Made by a program: the position numbers and the translations under genes. Shown in pieces: positions 10,031-19,734 of a stretch of 61,990 bases of DNA. Position 1 is the first letter of the stretch. The number at the start of each line of letters is the position of its first letter. The stretch comes from Phascolarctobacterium sp. (lineage in GTDB: Bacteria > Bacillota > Negativicutes > Acidaminococcales > Acidaminococcaceae): contig JAUNIS010000012.1 of NCBI GenBank assembly GCA_030523325.1, positions 1 through 61,990 on the forward strand, written 5' to 3'. The notes beneath the pieces are model-generated. The model was given only the letters and a program-made list of their open reading frames with translations, had not been told where the DNA came from and ran no database searches.

Positions 10031-10057
10031 AATAACTCGACTAAATTAGCCGAGTTA
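10031..10057 (-). terminator. terminator of rsmH
   Basis: Inverted repeat ATAACTCGG / CGAGTTAT followed on the minus strand by TTGTTTTGTT, 38 bases beyond the rsmH stop. Confidence 0.75.
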
Positions 10058-10095
10058 TGCGGGACGTTAGAATAAATTTTATTGTACAAATTAAT

Positions 10096-11157
10096 TTATA
10101 GTTTTTTAGCCCAACGAAGTTTTGTCGAATGAGCACGACTGTTTTGGAAGCATTCTTCTTTGGACGGACGTATAACGTCTTTAGAAAAATCGCTGTAAAC
10201 TCCACCTCGATACAAAGCTTGGAAGGCTTTCTTAACGATGCGATCCTCTCCAGAATGGAAGGTCAGCACTGCAACTCTACCACCAGTACGCAAAGCATCG
10301 GGTAATTTTTCCATGAAGGCTTCCAAGACCTCGTACTCATGATTAACATCTATACGCAAAGCCTGAAAGGTTCTAGCGCTAGATTTTTTAATTAAATCTT
10401 TTCTTTCTTGAGGCGATACGCGAACCTTTGCCAAGGCTTTTTCGATCTCCCTGTAAAGAGCTAGCGTTGTGGCAATCTCAACTCCCTTATTACGACTGCT
10501 AATGATTTGGTGAGCAATTTGTTCGGCATATGGTTCATCCGCGTTATATATGAGTAAATCACAAAGCTCGTCCTCACTAATATTACGCAAGCGTCTAGCA
10601 GCACTCATGCCTCGCGTAGGATTAAGACGCAAGTCTAGCGGTCCGTCCGATTTATACGTAAAGCCACGCTCGGGATTATCGATTTGCATTGAAGACACGC
10701 CTAAATCTGCCAACACAAAGTCAAACCCGCCTACTTCATTAGCAAGCTTGTCTATGCCTGCGAAATTCATCTGTCTCGGGGTCCAAATCTCTTCTCCGTA
10801 ACCAGCCCCACGTAAACGTTCAATGGTTTTAGGCAATTCTAGAGCATCAACATCACCGCTATAAAGATGTCCCTGTCCTTGCAATTTATCTAACATAGCC
10901 CGAGTATGCCCGCCGTAACCCAACGTTCCGTCAAAGCCCTGTTCGCCCGGTTTAATATCAAGAACCTCAAGAATCTCCTCAACCATAATCGGACGATGAG
11001 TGCCCGCAGGAGTATTACCCTTGGCAATAACATGGGCGGCCTGCTCTCCATATTTTTCCGGATTTAATTCTTTATATTTTTCGTTAAAATTTTTCGGATA
11101 GCGCCCACTGTAATGTATGCGACGCTTATGAACCTCTTGCTTTTCTTCGTTCTCCAT
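10096..11157 (-). CDS. rsmH: 16S rRNA (cytosine-N4)-methyltransferase, RsmH family, long form
   Basis: SAM-dependent methylation of 16S rRNA C1402 is the known role of the family. 353 residues against about 310 usually. The extra length is a charged N-terminal segment of about 50 residues (Lys, Glu, Tyr rich) before the conserved start HRPIMVEEIL. Motif I is FDGTLGYGGHT near 88-98; further conserved blocks are VLADLGVSSMQID near 146 and the C-terminal FHSGEDRIVKKAF. It is not in a division-wall (mra/dcw) cluster; its neighbours are WYL regulators and the flavodiiron gene. A canonical mraZ-linked rsmH may exist elsewhere, making this a paralogue (inference). Confidence 0.88.
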   Translation of the reverse strand: MENEEKQEVHKRRIHYSGRYPKNFNEKYKELNPEKYGEQAAHVIAKGNTPAGTHRPIMVEEILEVLDIKPGEQGFDGTLGYGGHTRAMLDKLQGQGHLYSGDVDALELPKTIERLRGAGYGEEIWTPRQMNFAGIDKLANEVGGFDFVLADLGVSSMQIDNPERGFTYKSDGPLDLRLNPTRGMSAARRLRNISEDELCDLLIYNADEPYAEQIAHQIISSRNKGVEIATTLALYREIEKALAKVRVSPQERKDLIKKSSARTFQALRIDVNHEYEVLEAFMEKLPDALRTGGRVAVLTFHSGEDRIVKKAFQALYRGGVYSDFSKDVIRPSKEECFQNSRAHSTKLRWAKKL

Positions 11158-11200
11158 CCAAAACCTCCATTAACTATCAATGATGAAAACTCCAGTATCA

Positions 11201-12190
11201 TTACTGAGCCGAAGCTTTAAATTTTTCTGTTAATCCTTTTTGCGTACGCAAACGTTTTTTTATTTGCTCCACTAGGTTTTCTGGTCCGAGTACCTTGAGC
11301 ACCGGTCCAAATCCCAAAAGCTTCACTAAAATCTCTGTCTCATCCAACGAATCGTACCACATAGTAACTAAAAGCAGTTCCCTCTCTTTGTCAAAGACAG
11401 CTTCTTTTCTATAGTTAGAAAATTCTACCATAAAACGCTCTCTAGCATTGCGTTCGTCAGATAGTTCAACTTCTAAAATTCTCTCACTCTTTAGTCTTTT
11501 ACTGGCAAAATAACTGTCAATGTCTTTAGGCCAGGCTTCGCCAATTAATTCCAGACTTTGAATGCGTCCTAAATTCAAAATCGTATAATCCGTACATTCG
11601 TTATCTTCGACGAGCACAACTAAGCAGCGAATTTTATCATTCTTAGGTGAATATTCAAATTTACAAGGAGCATAAGCCCCTTCTAACACCTTGCCCTTGG
11701 CAGATAAATAATTTATTTTTACTACTTGTCTTTTCTGTGCTGCCTCTAAAAGCAGAGCGAAATGCTTGCGGATTTTTTCGTCAGCATAATCATCGCCTGC
11801 ATCGAATTGATCGAACTCAATAATGTGCTCATTTTTATAAAGAGGTTCCACATCAATAAGTTTTTCGTTAATGGCAGCAATTTCTTCATCTGTATAAAAA
11901 AGCTTGGCTCGTTCATCCTTGAGCACAGACTTAAGCCATGCTTTTTCAATTGCGGTTGGTGGCAAGGAAGGCACGTTTTTGATAATGGGTTCAAAGGTTC
12001 CATCTGCGTGCTTTTTAAAAAGAGGCCAGTTTTCACCCATAATATTTGGTTCAAAATAGAGAGCAGTCTCCCCGTAACCAAGCTCGTCAATGGTCTTACG
12101 CATCTGACTAAGGGTTTGCTTGCCGTTTTTTAAAAGTCTGGACATAACACGGTAATATTGTCCGTAAATTTCAGAAAATATTTCCATCAT
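11201..12190 (-). CDS. WYL-domain transcriptional regulator, second of a pair
   Basis: 329 residues. The centre (about 150-220) fits a WYL sensor domain (QVVKINYLSAKGKVLEG ... RCLVVLVEDN), and the C-terminus (about 240-310) a WCX-type extension. A recognisable winged helix at the N-terminus is weak. WYL proteins sense nucleic acid or nucleotide ligands and are often DNA-damage or defence regulators. Its start overlaps the stop of the other WYL gene by 4 bases, so the two are made together and may act as a heterodimer, like PafB-PafC (inference). Confidence 0.8.
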   Translation of the reverse strand: MMEIFSEIYGQYYRVMSRLLKNGKQTLSQMRKTIDELGYGETALYFEPNIMGENWPLFKKHADGTFEPIIKNVPSLPPTAIEKAWLKSVLKDERAKLFYTDEEIAAINEKLIDVEPLYKNEHIIEFDQFDAGDDYADEKIRKHFALLLEAAQKRQVVKINYLSAKGKVLEGAYAPCKFEYSPKNDKIRCLVVLVEDNECTDYTILNLGRIQSLELIGEAWPKDIDSYFASKRLKSERILEVELSDERNARERFMVEFSNYRKEAVFDKERELLLVTMWYDSLDETEILVKLLGFGPVLKVLGPENLVEQIKKRLRTQKGLTEKFKASAQ

Positions 12191-13425
12191 ACATCCTCCT
12201 TTAAATATAACTCATACATGCGCTGGGTATCGGAAGCAAATACCTCTTCTATCCTGGGATTTTGTGAACGCACGGAGATGATACGACCCGTAAAACTTTT
12301 AATCCAGGGTAGCATTTCCCCTGCGTCATAGGTTGTTGTCGTATATTTAAAGTGATTGTCGCGAACTTTTTCTACAACTCCGTTGCGACCCTCTTTTTCT
12401 AAACGCTCGAGTATGTAATGCTCCTTCTCTTCGTCCACAAATATTTCCATCTCTACCTTGTCTAAGTGTGACAATCTTTTGATGCAGGTTCCCCAAGCAG
12501 CCTTTAATTTTTTATTCAGTACAGAAATTTCCGTCTCAGCCGTTTTCTTCGAAAAGGGATCTAAAATAGTTACGGATTTTATATAATCCAAGCGGAAGCA
12601 AGAATAAGCTCGACAATCTGTGCCAACCATAAGTGCATAGCGGCGACCGTTTTGCACACTACTAAAAATTTTCATAGGAAAGGCAATAAAGCAACGACTC
12701 TCATCGAGTCTTTCACTATAATTATCAAACTGAATGCACTTACGCTCTTCTATGGCTTGCATGATTTTTAACAGCACCGTATCATCGAGAACCTTTGCCA
12801 AATAATGATGCTTGAAACAGAAATGTTCATTTGCTAGATTGTTTTCTTCCTGTAAATAATGACCTATTTCCCCAAAGGGTGCAACCTCACTAAAGAAAGC
12901 AAGAAAATCCTCGGCTTTTGCATCCGGCAGAATATCGCTAAGTTTTTCTTGATTCAAAGTATATTTTATCGTACGTCCTTCCTTGACAAAAGTAAAAATA
13001 CCTTCTTGTGCATACTCCTTGAGTTTTTTACGAATAGTTTGTACATCGAATAACAGCTGAAACTCGAGGGAAATGTAATCGGCAATTTCATCAGCAGTCA
13101 TACTTTTACCATCGAGAATAGCCAGCAATAGAAAATGCAAATTGATATCATTATCAGTAAAGCTCTTGCATCCATAGGCAGCGTAGAAAGGATTACTAGC
13201 GATGTTGGACGTGGAGACGGTAATGCTCACGCGCTTACCATTTTTATCTTGACTAGAGTCCACATAATCATTCAAGAAGCTAGCGATACGACGACGAGCA
13301 TCATCATAAGAACGAGCGGATTTTTTGTCGTAGTCATCCCTTGTTTTGTAGCCATAGATAAAAAATTCCCGCATATAATCGCGAAGCTTATCAAAATTTT
13401 TTACAAGCTCATTGTAACCAGCCAT
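12187..13425 (-). CDS. WYL-domain transcriptional regulator, first of a pair
   Basis: 412 residues. A charged N-terminal region is followed by a probable winged-helix DNA-binding domain near residues 95-150 (MTADEIADYISLEF ... QTIRKKLKEY), a WYL domain near 220-300 (KCIQFDNYSERLDESRC ... YALMVGTD) and a C-terminal WCX-like domain to the end. RBS AAGGGGAAA precedes the ATG. Coupled by a 4-base overlap to the downstream WYL gene. Targets are unknown; the operon reads away from pdxK. Confidence 0.8.
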   Translation of the reverse strand: MAGYNELVKNFDKLRDYMREFFIYGYKTRDDYDKKSARSYDDARRRIASFLNDYVDSSQDKNGKRVSITVSTSNIASNPFYAAYGCKSFTDNDINLHFLLLAILDGKSMTADEIADYISLEFQLLFDVQTIRKKLKEYAQEGIFTFVKEGRTIKYTLNQEKLSDILPDAKAEDFLAFFSEVAPFGEIGHYLQEENNLANEHFCFKHHYLAKVLDDTVLLKIMQAIEERKCIQFDNYSERLDESRCFIAFPMKIFSSVQNGRRYALMVGTDCRAYSCFRLDYIKSVTILDPFSKKTAETEISVLNKKLKAAWGTCIKRLSHLDKVEMEIFVDEEKEHYILERLEKEGRNGVVEKVRDNHFKYTTTTYDAGEMLPWIKSFTGRIISVRSQNPRIEEVFASDTQRMYELYLKEDV

Positions 13426-13641
13426 GTTTTTCCCCTTCTACAAGTAATGCTTTAATTCTTCTAAATATATTTTAACATAAAAATAAAAATATGTTATCAA
13501 TTTCGCAGAACTTTCAAAATCTGACATTAAAATTTTATTATAAATTGGCAATACTAATATAGTCAGAACTTCTGTATAATAAAAAACCGTAAGGAAAATT
13601 TACAAATTCTTTAAATAATTTCAATAAAAGAGGCGAAGAAA

Positions 13642-14451
13642 ATGAGTAATTTAAAAATTTATAAAGCTATGACCATTGCCGGCAGCGATACTTCTGGAGG
13701 AGCAGGTATGGAAGCGGATATGAAAACCTTCGAGGAAAATCAAGTTTATGGTACATGTGCTCTCACTTGTATCGTGGCTCAACATCCTGAGGATTGGTTC
13801 CACGAAATTATCCCTCTTGATATCGTTACTATCGAAAAACAACTCAACACCATTCTTGGAGCAATCGGCTGCGATGCAATGAAAACAGGTATGCTTGGCA
13901 GCGCTGAGCTTGTGGAACTGGTAGCACATACTATCGACAAATATGAGCTAAAAAATGTTGTTATCGATCCCGTTATGGTTTGCAAAGGCATTGACGCAAT
14001 TATGGTTCCTGAAGCTGCTGCAGCTATTAAAGAGCTACTCATCAAACGTGCTGATCTTATGACTCCGAATCTTCTTGAAGCGGCTTACCTTGCCGATTTA
14101 CCTGCAATTAAAAATATTGACGACATGAAGGAAGCTGCGGGTGTTATCGTAGAACGTGGTGCCAAATGCGTAGCTATGAAAGCAGGTGACCGTTTTGGCG
14201 GAGACAAAGCTATCGATTTATTATATGACGGCAAGGAATTCAAGATTTTCGAGGCTCCACTTATTAAAGGTGCTTATAATCATGGTGCTGGTTGCACTTT
14301 CAGTGCTTGCATGACCGCAAACCTTGCTAAAGGTAAAACTGTTGGCGAAGCTATGGAGATTACTCAAAACTTTATGCAAAAAGCATTAAGCGGCTCCTTC
14401 CCCATTTGTAAATTTGGCGGCGCAACTCGTCACTGGGCTCACAGAGAATAA
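13642..14451 (+). CDS. pdxK: pyridoxine/pyridoxal/HMP kinase (ThiD-like PdxK)
   Basis: Phosphorylates B6 vitamers (and possibly hydroxymethylpyrimidine) with ATP; ribokinase fold, cytoplasmic. 269 residues. It begins with the family motif AMTIAGSDTSGGAGMEADMKTF and ends with the catalytic loop NHGAGCTFSA near residue 213. The VVIDPVMVCKG and MTPNLLEA blocks are also present. Overall it resembles Bacillus subtilis PdxK more than true ThiD. RBS AGAGGCGA lies upstream. Single gene, closed by a strong terminator. Confidence 0.9.
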   Translation: MSNLKIYKAMTIAGSDTSGGAGMEADMKTFEENQVYGTCALTCIVAQHPEDWFHEIIPLDIVTIEKQLNTILGAIGCDAMKTGMLGSAELVELVAHTIDKYELKNVVIDPVMVCKGIDAIMVPEAAAAIKELLIKRADLMTPNLLEAAYLADLPAIKNIDDMKEAAGVIVERGAKCVAMKAGDRFGGDKAIDLLYDGKEFKIFEAPLIKGAYNHGAGCTFSACMTANLAKGKTVGEAMEITQNFMQKALSGSFPICKFGGATRHWAHRE

Positions 14452-14462
14452 AATTTTAAAAG

Positions 14463-14509
14463 AAAAAAGGATCACATCTGCTCTTAGACGCAAATGTGAT
14501 CCTTTTTAA
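14463..14509. terminator. bidirectional terminator between pdxK and phoR
   Basis: Long inverted repeat AAAAAGGATCACAT(c)TG / CA(a)ATGTGATCCTTTTT between convergent genes, with A and T runs on both sides. Confidence 0.9.
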
Positions 14510-15829
14510 TTACATTGCCAAGCTAACGACAATTTTTGTACCTTTACCTTCACTACTCTCGAGATCGATTGTACCATGCATGTATTCTACAGCATGTTTC
14601 ACGATGGAAAGGCCAAGACCAGTGCCGCCCGTTTCCTTAGACCTGCTTTTATCAACTCGATAGAAACGTTCAAAAACGTGTGCTTGATGTTCTTGGGGAA
14701 TGCCAATGCCAGTATCCTGTACCTCAATATGGGCTCGTTCATCTTTTTGATAAACCCTCACCGAAACGCTACCATTTTTAACATTATATTTAATGGCATT
14801 TTCACAAAGACTGTAAATGATATCGTGAAATAATTGACGAACGCCTAATATTTCCAAATGGTTTCCCTGAACCACAAGATTTACATTGCATTTTTCAGCG
14901 ATCGGTTTTAACACCTGAACCTCTTCGTAGGCTAAGTCGTATAAATCCAATTTTTCAAAACTGAAATCGCCTTTCTCATCCAAGCGAGACAAACTGATAA
15001 TATTATTGATTAAAGTCAACAAGCGTTCTGATTCGCTACGAATACGCCCTAAAAAGATTGGCACGTCCTCTTTTTTGACAAAATCATGTTCTAAAAGCTC
15101 AGCGCTACCCATGATCGCCTGCAAAGGCGTCTTGAGTTCATGAGAAACATTAGCAGTAAATTCTGCTCTCTCTTTGGCAAGTTCTTCTGCTTGAGAAATG
15201 ATTTTCTTGCGTTGCTCTTCCATACGTCTAAGAACAGGAGCGAGTTCATCGTATGTATCGCTAGTTAAAGGACGTTCATAATTTATAGAAGTAAGTGGTT
15301 CTACCAATTTTTTAGAGAGTCTATTAGCAAAGAAAATTGCACAGGCAGTTGCAAAAAGCAATATTAAACAAATTGGCTGCACCATCGAAAGAATCAAGGC
15401 AAGCAAAGTCAAACGAGTCACAGAAAGACGCAAAACACTTCCGTTCTCTAAGCGCATAGCATAATATGTAGTTTCCTCGGTCATAGTTTTACTATAACGG
15501 GTAGATGAGGCTTTGCCATTAGCTAAAGCTTTTTGAACCTCTTCGCGTTCTCTATGATTCGGCATCAGTTTAATATCTGCTTTATTGTCAAAGAGAACAT
15601 CGCCGTTAGCTGCAATCAAAGTAATGCGAGTTTCTCCTTTGGGCAATTTTTCTAGATAAGTGAGTCCGCTTTCTTCCACAGCACTAACGGTATATTGTAA
15701 ATGCTCCTCTAATTGTTTAATCTGCTGATCACTAAAATATTTGTACAAAACTCCTAGAAAGAGAACAAAGCTTGTACATAGGACCAACATAGAAACAAAT
15801 AAAATATTTTTAAATATTCGTTTTGTCAC
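14510..15829 (-). CDS. phoR: phosphate-sensing histidine kinase PhoR
   Basis: Membrane sensor kinase that phosphorylates PhoB when phosphate is limiting. 439 residues: a membrane helix near 9-30, an extracytoplasmic segment to about 125, a second helix near 135-165, then the dimerisation box FTANVSHELKTPLQAIMG (His near 228) and the ATPase domain with N box CENAIKYN, G1 DTGIGIP and G2 GGTGLGLSI. Start overlaps the phoB stop by 4 bases. Last gene of the pst-pho operon, so the sensor is itself under operon control. Confidence 0.93.
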   Translation of the reverse strand: MTKRIFKNILFVSMLVLCTSFVLFLGVLYKYFSDQQIKQLEEHLQYTVSAVEESGLTYLEKLPKGETRITLIAANGDVLFDNKADIKLMPNHREREEVQKALANGKASSTRYSKTMTEETTYYAMRLENGSVLRLSVTRLTLLALILSMVQPICLILLFATACAIFFANRLSKKLVEPLTSINYERPLTSDTYDELAPVLRRMEEQRKKIISQAEELAKERAEFTANVSHELKTPLQAIMGSAELLEHDFVKKEDVPIFLGRIRSESERLLTLINNIISLSRLDEKGDFSFEKLDLYDLAYEEVQVLKPIAEKCNVNLVVQGNHLEILGVRQLFHDIIYSLCENAIKYNVKNGSVSVRVYQKDERAHIEVQDTGIGIPQEHQAHVFERFYRVDKSRSKETGGTGLGLSIVKHAVEYMHGTIDLESSEGKGTKIVVSLAM

Positions 15830-16500
15830 TTGGAGGCCTCCAAACGGTAACCAACATGACGAACGGTTTCTATTCTGTTACCATAGTGTTTTAGTTTTTG
15901 ACGCAATGTTTTGATGTGCATATCAACAGTGCGACTTTCACCAATATACTCCATACCCCAAATTTTCTCGAAAAGCATATCCCTTGTAAAAACCTTGCCC
16001 GGATTAAGTAAAAATAATTCTAAAAGTTCGTATTCTTTAAAGGTTAACTGTATTCTTTCTTCATCAATATTAACCGTGTGATCGGTTTGATTCAACACCA
16101 AAGTATCTAATCTTAAAAACTTTTTTATCTCGCTCTTTTGAACGCGTCGTAAGACAGCTTTTACTCTACTAACCATTTCCATCATACCGAATGGTTTAAC
16201 CATATAATCGTCGGCGCCAAGGTCGAGGCTTTGAATCTTATCGTATTCACTGCCCTTAGCAGTCGCCATAATTACAGGAATATCAGAGGTTTCAGGATTG
16301 GTTTTCAAGCGGTTTAGAATTGCAACTCCATCTTCTCCAGGAAGCATAATATCTAAAATAACCAGTTCAGGAGTTGCTGACTTAAGTGCTTCGAAGAATT
16401 CAGTTCCAGAAGCAAATCCAGACGCTTGAAAGCCTGTGGAATTTAAAGTATATACTTCTATGTCTCGAATATTTGCATCATCTTCTACACACCAAATCAT
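15826..16500 (-). CDS. phoB: phosphate response regulator PhoB
   Basis: OmpR-family activator of phosphate-starvation genes. 224 residues: receiver domain with the acidic pair EDD at residues 5-7, phosphoacceptor Asp in LVILDIMLPGEDG near residue 50, conserved Lys in VKPF; C-terminal winged helix from about 125 ending in MHIKTLRQKLKHYG and a YRLE tail. Lies between phoU (16 bases) and phoR (4-base overlap). Likely binds the TTTAC-type repeats upstream of pstS. Confidence 0.94.
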   Translation of the reverse strand: MIWCVEDDANIRDIEVYTLNSTGFQASGFASGTEFFEALKSATPELVILDIMLPGEDGVAILNRLKTNPETSDIPVIMATAKGSEYDKIQSLDLGADDYMVKPFGMMEMVSRVKAVLRRVQKSEIKKFLRLDTLVLNQTDHTVNIDEERIQLTFKEYELLELFLLNPGKVFTRDMLFEKIWGMEYIGESRTVDMHIKTLRQKLKHYGNRIETVRHVGYRLEASK

Positions 16501-16516
16501 TTTACACCTCGTAAGT

Positions 16517-17161
16517 TTATTCTGACTTATGACTACCTGTAACAGAAAACTCTACCCATTCAGCAATATTCGTTGCATGGTCACCAATGCGCTCGAAATA
16601 TTTCGCAATCATCAAAATGTTAAGAGCATATTCTCCATCCTCACGATTATTAGCAATCATGTTAATAAGAACTTCTTTAATCTGACGAAAATATCTATCA
16701 ACTACGTCATCATATTCTATCACATTTTTGGCAAGACTTACATCTTTTTTTACATAGGCTAACACACTAGTATTAACCATCGTCATTGTAGCTGCAGCCA
16801 TTTGCTTAATAATTTCGCACTCACTAATAGTTCTGCCTTTAAGCGAAGGAATAATCGCAACTATATCTCGAGCCTGATCACCAATACGTTCCATGTCAGT
16901 AATCATTTTTAGTGCTGCAGATATTTGACGAAGGTCTCTCGCGACCGGTTGCTGTTGCAAAAGCAATTTTAAGCAAAGAGCTTCGATGCTATGTTCCATA
17001 TGGTCGATAGAATTTTCTAGTTCATTGGTCTTCTTCTCCAGTTCAGCATCAAATTCTACCAAAGATTTTGTTGCAAGATTAATTGCCTCTTCGCACATCT
17101 CACCCATCTCTATCATATTATCATTTAAAAGATGTAATTGTTCATCGAAACGATTTCTCAT
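16517..17161 (-). CDS. phoU: phosphate transport regulator PhoU
   Basis: Couples the Pst transporter to PhoR, damping the Pho response when phosphate is plentiful; cytoplasmic peripheral protein. 214 residues, two PhoU three-helix repeats. Metal-ligand-type motifs are visible, for example MERIGDQARDI near 90 and YFERIGDHATNIAEW near the C-terminus. The gene starts at the pstB stop. Confidence 0.95.
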   Translation of the reverse strand: MRNRFDEQLHLLNDNMIEMGEMCEEAINLATKSLVEFDAELEKKTNELENSIDHMEHSIEALCLKLLLQQQPVARDLRQISAALKMITDMERIGDQARDIVAIIPSLKGRTISECEIIKQMAAATMTMVNTSVLAYVKKDVSLAKNVIEYDDVVDRYFRQIKEVLINMIANNREDGEYALNILMIAKYFERIGDHATNIAEWVEFSVTGSHKSE

Positions 17162-17916
17162 TAACCGAACCTCCCTGTGATGTAATCCTCTGTGCGTTTA
17201 TCCATAGGTTGATTGAAGATACTCTCCGTATCACCGTTTTCAATAAGCTTACCTAAAAGGAAAAATGCTGTCTGGTCAGAAATACGTACTGCCTGTTGCA
17301 TATTATGTGTAACAATGATAATAGTGTATTTCTTTTTTAATTCTTGAGTTAGATCTTCAATTTTAGATGTGGAAATTGGATCAAGAGCACTTGTCGGCTC
17401 GTCCATAAGGAGTACATCAGGTTCAACAGCCAAAGCTCTCGCGATGCAAATTCTTTGTTGTTGACCGCCGGAGAGACCTAAAGCATTTTTCTTCAGCCTA
17501 TCCTTGACCTCGTCCCAAATAGCTGCACCCTTTAAAGAATTTTCTACGATTTCATCAAGCATTGCCTTTTTAGTAATACCATGGGTACGCGGACCATAAG
17601 CAATATTATCATAAATGCTCATAGGAAAGGGATTAGGCTTTTGAAAAACCATACCAATATTTTTACGTAAATTTGTTACATCAACATCTGGAGAGTAAAT
17701 ATCTGCTCCTCGATAAAGAATATCTCCGGTAATTTTTACAATGGGAATCAAGTCGTTCATTCTATTCAAGCTACGCAAGAATGTTGATTTACCACAACCA
17801 GAAGGACCTATTAAAGCCGTAATATTTTTTTCTTTAATATCCATGCAGATATCAATGAGAGCCTGCGATTGACCATACCAAAGGCACATATCTTTTACAG
17901 AGATAACATTACTCAT
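17161..17916 (-). CDS. pstB: phosphate ABC transporter ATP-binding protein PstB
   Basis: ATPase of the high-affinity phosphate importer. 251 residues: Walker A GPSGCGKS near 37, signature LSGGQQQR near 148, Walker [15 protein letters not shown]-loop VTHNM. The stretch [23 protein letters not shown] is diagnostic for PstB. Overlaps the pstA stop by 4 bases. Confidence 0.97.
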   Translation of the reverse strand: MSNVISVKDMCLWYGQSQALIDICMDIKEKNITALIGPSGCGKSTFLRSLNRMNDLIPIVKITGDILYRGADIYSPDVDVTNLRKNIGMVFQKPNPFPMSIYDNIAYGPRTHGITKKAMLDEIVENSLKGAAIWDEVKDRLKKNALGLSGGQQQRICIARALAVEPDVLLMDEPTSALDPISTSKIEDLTQELKKKYTIIIVTHNMQQAVRISDQTAFFLLGKLIENGDTESIFNQPMDKRTEDYITGRFG

Positions 17917-18788
17917 TCTGTTCTCCTCTTATTAAAATACTTTCCAACAAAAGTTGCTGCAAGATTAATACCAACCGTAAGAATCATAAGAATTGCAGCT
18001 ATTGCAAAGGCTACCTCAAATTCACCCTGCTCTTTAGCATATACGTAAAGTGCTACGGTAAGTGATGCGCCCGGACTGAAAAGACCAGTAAAAAAATCAT
18101 TAACTGCGTGAGCAAAGCCAGCGGTAAACAACAATGCTGCGGACTCACCAATAATACGACCAACTGTAAGAATGCAACCTGTAATTACGCCATCAACACA
18201 GCTAGGTAAAACAACTGTATGAATAACTCGCCATTTACCTGCTCCCAATCCAAAAGCACCTTCGCGGTAACTTTGAGGTACGGTTTTTAAGCTTTCCTGG
18301 GTTGTACGCATAATCGTAGGCAGATTCATAATAACTAAGGTTAGGCTGCCAGCAATAATCGAAGTTTTCAGATTGCAAATCTGACAAAATATCAACATGC
18401 CGACTAACCCATAAATAATAGAAGGAATGCCAAAAAGAATTTCTGCCGCAGATTCAATAGTTCTGACGATCCTTTGATTTTGTGCATATTCGGTTAAGTA
18501 AACTGCCGCACCTACGCCCAGTGGCAAAACAATTGCAAGCGTAGAAATCACTAAATAGATAGTGTTTAAAATATCTGGCAGGATACCTATTTTTTCGCTT
18601 AAATAGCTTGGCTTGGTTGTAAGTAATTCCCATGTAATGTTTTGTAAGCCTTCATATAAAACATAGAGAATTAAAATTACAACCAATGCACAAGTTAAAA
18701 AGAGAGAGATGCTCATAAGAGTATTCATCATAAAATGATACCCTTTTCTGGTATTGCTAAAATTTTCGTTCATTTGTTTACTTCCCAT
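17913..18788 (-). CDS. pstA: phosphate ABC transporter permease PstA
   Basis: Membrane subunit of the phosphate channel, up to 291 residues with six predicted helices and the motif [11 protein letters not shown]. Two starts are possible: ATG at 18788, overlapping the pstC end by 11 bases, or ATG at 18773 with GGGAAG seven bases upstream; the second fits ribosome binding better. Confidence 0.95.
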   Translation of the reverse strand: MGSKQMNENFSNTRKGYHFMMNTLMSISLFLTCALVVILILYVLYEGLQNITWELLTTKPSYLSEKIGILPDILNTIYLVISTLAIVLPLGVGAAVYLTEYAQNQRIVRTIESAAEILFGIPSIIYGLVGMLIFCQICNLKTSIIAGSLTLVIMNLPTIMRTTQESLKTVPQSYREGAFGLGAGKWRVIHTVVLPSCVDGVITGCILTVGRIIGESAALLFTAGFAHAVNDFFTGLFSPGASLTVALYVYAKEQGEFEVAFAIAAILMILTVGINLAATFVGKYFNKRRTE

Positions 18789-19665
18789 TCTGTTTTAACA
18801 AAGCATTCATGCTCATATTAATTAACATAATAAAGAAAAACAGAACCAATGCTATAGAAAAGAGAGCTTGTTGGTGCAAGCTTCCATCAGCTGCATAAGA
18901 CATCTCGCTAGATACAGCAGTAGTTAAGAAGCGAACACTCGCAAATAAAGAAGGCATATTGGGTGCGTTACCCGAAACCATAATAACTGCCATAGCTTCA
19001 CCGATAGCACGTCCAACACCTAAAACAATTGCCGTTACAATCCCGCTTTTAGCCGCTGGCACAGATACTCTAAAATATGTTTCAATAGGTGTGGCTCCTA
19101 AAGCAAGAGATGCTTCTTCGTATTCTCTAGGAACAGCCTCTAAAGCTGTAACTGAAACCTTGATAACTGTCGGAAGAATCATAATTGCTAAAACTATAAT
19201 TGCAGCCAACAGACTTGCTCCATCCGGCAAACCAAAAATTTTACGTATGGCCGGCACTAAAACAAGCATACCTACTAAGCCATATACAACAGAAGGAATC
19301 CCTGCCAATAAATTAACAGCTGTTTCAACGGATGTCTTTACTTTTTTCGGAGCAAGCTTGGCAAGATATACCGCTGTGAAAAAGCCAATGGGAACACCCA
19401 AAATAATCGCACCAATGGTACCGTAAAAGCTTGTTAAGATGAAAGGTAAAATACCGAAGCTCGTATTGCTGCCCGTGGAAACCCATTTATCTCCAAACAA
19501 AAAATTATAGATGCCAATTTCCTTGATCGCTGGTATACCTGCAATTACTAAATAAGCTGTTATCATGAAGACACAAGCAACTGCTAAAAAACCAGCTAAA
19601 AGAAAAACTCCTTGAATTATTTTTTCCTTGTAATATTGCAAATTTATCATCAATACTTTCTCCAT
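18778..19665 (-). CDS. pstC: phosphate ABC transporter permease PstC
   Basis: Partner permease to PstA, up to 295 residues, six helices. Motifs GIPSVVYGLVGM and LGVGRAIGEAMAVIMVSGN are typical of PstC. The ATG at 19650 (preceded by GGAG at nine bases) may be the true start rather than 19665. Separated from pstS by two hairpins. Confidence 0.95.
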   Translation of the reverse strand: MEKVLMINLQYYKEKIIQGVFLLAGFLAVACVFMITAYLVIAGIPAIKEIGIYNFLFGDKWVSTGSNTSFGILPFILTSFYGTIGAIILGVPIGFFTAVYLAKLAPKKVKTSVETAVNLLAGIPSVVYGLVGMLVLVPAIRKIFGLPDGASLLAAIIVLAIMILPTVIKVSVTALEAVPREYEEASLALGATPIETYFRVSVPAAKSGIVTAIVLGVGRAIGEAMAVIMVSGNAPNMPSLFASVRFLTTAVSSEMSYAADGSLHQQALFSIALVLFFFIMLINMSMNALLKQNGK

Positions 19666-19670
19666 AGAGA

Positions 19671-19727
19671 AAGATGGCTCAATGATGAACCATCTTTAGA
19701 AAAGATGATCGATGGGTGAATCATCTT
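19671..19727 (-). other. two intergenic hairpins between pstS and pstC
   Basis: Two inverted repeats lie head to tail in the pstS-pstC gap: AAGATGAT(t) / ATCATCTT at 19702-19727 and AAGATGG / CCATCTT at 19671-19696. Neither has a long U run, so they look like mRNA-stabilising or partially terminating structures that keep pstS expression above pstCAB. The role is inferred. Confidence 0.6.
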
Positions 19728-19734
19728 GAATTAT

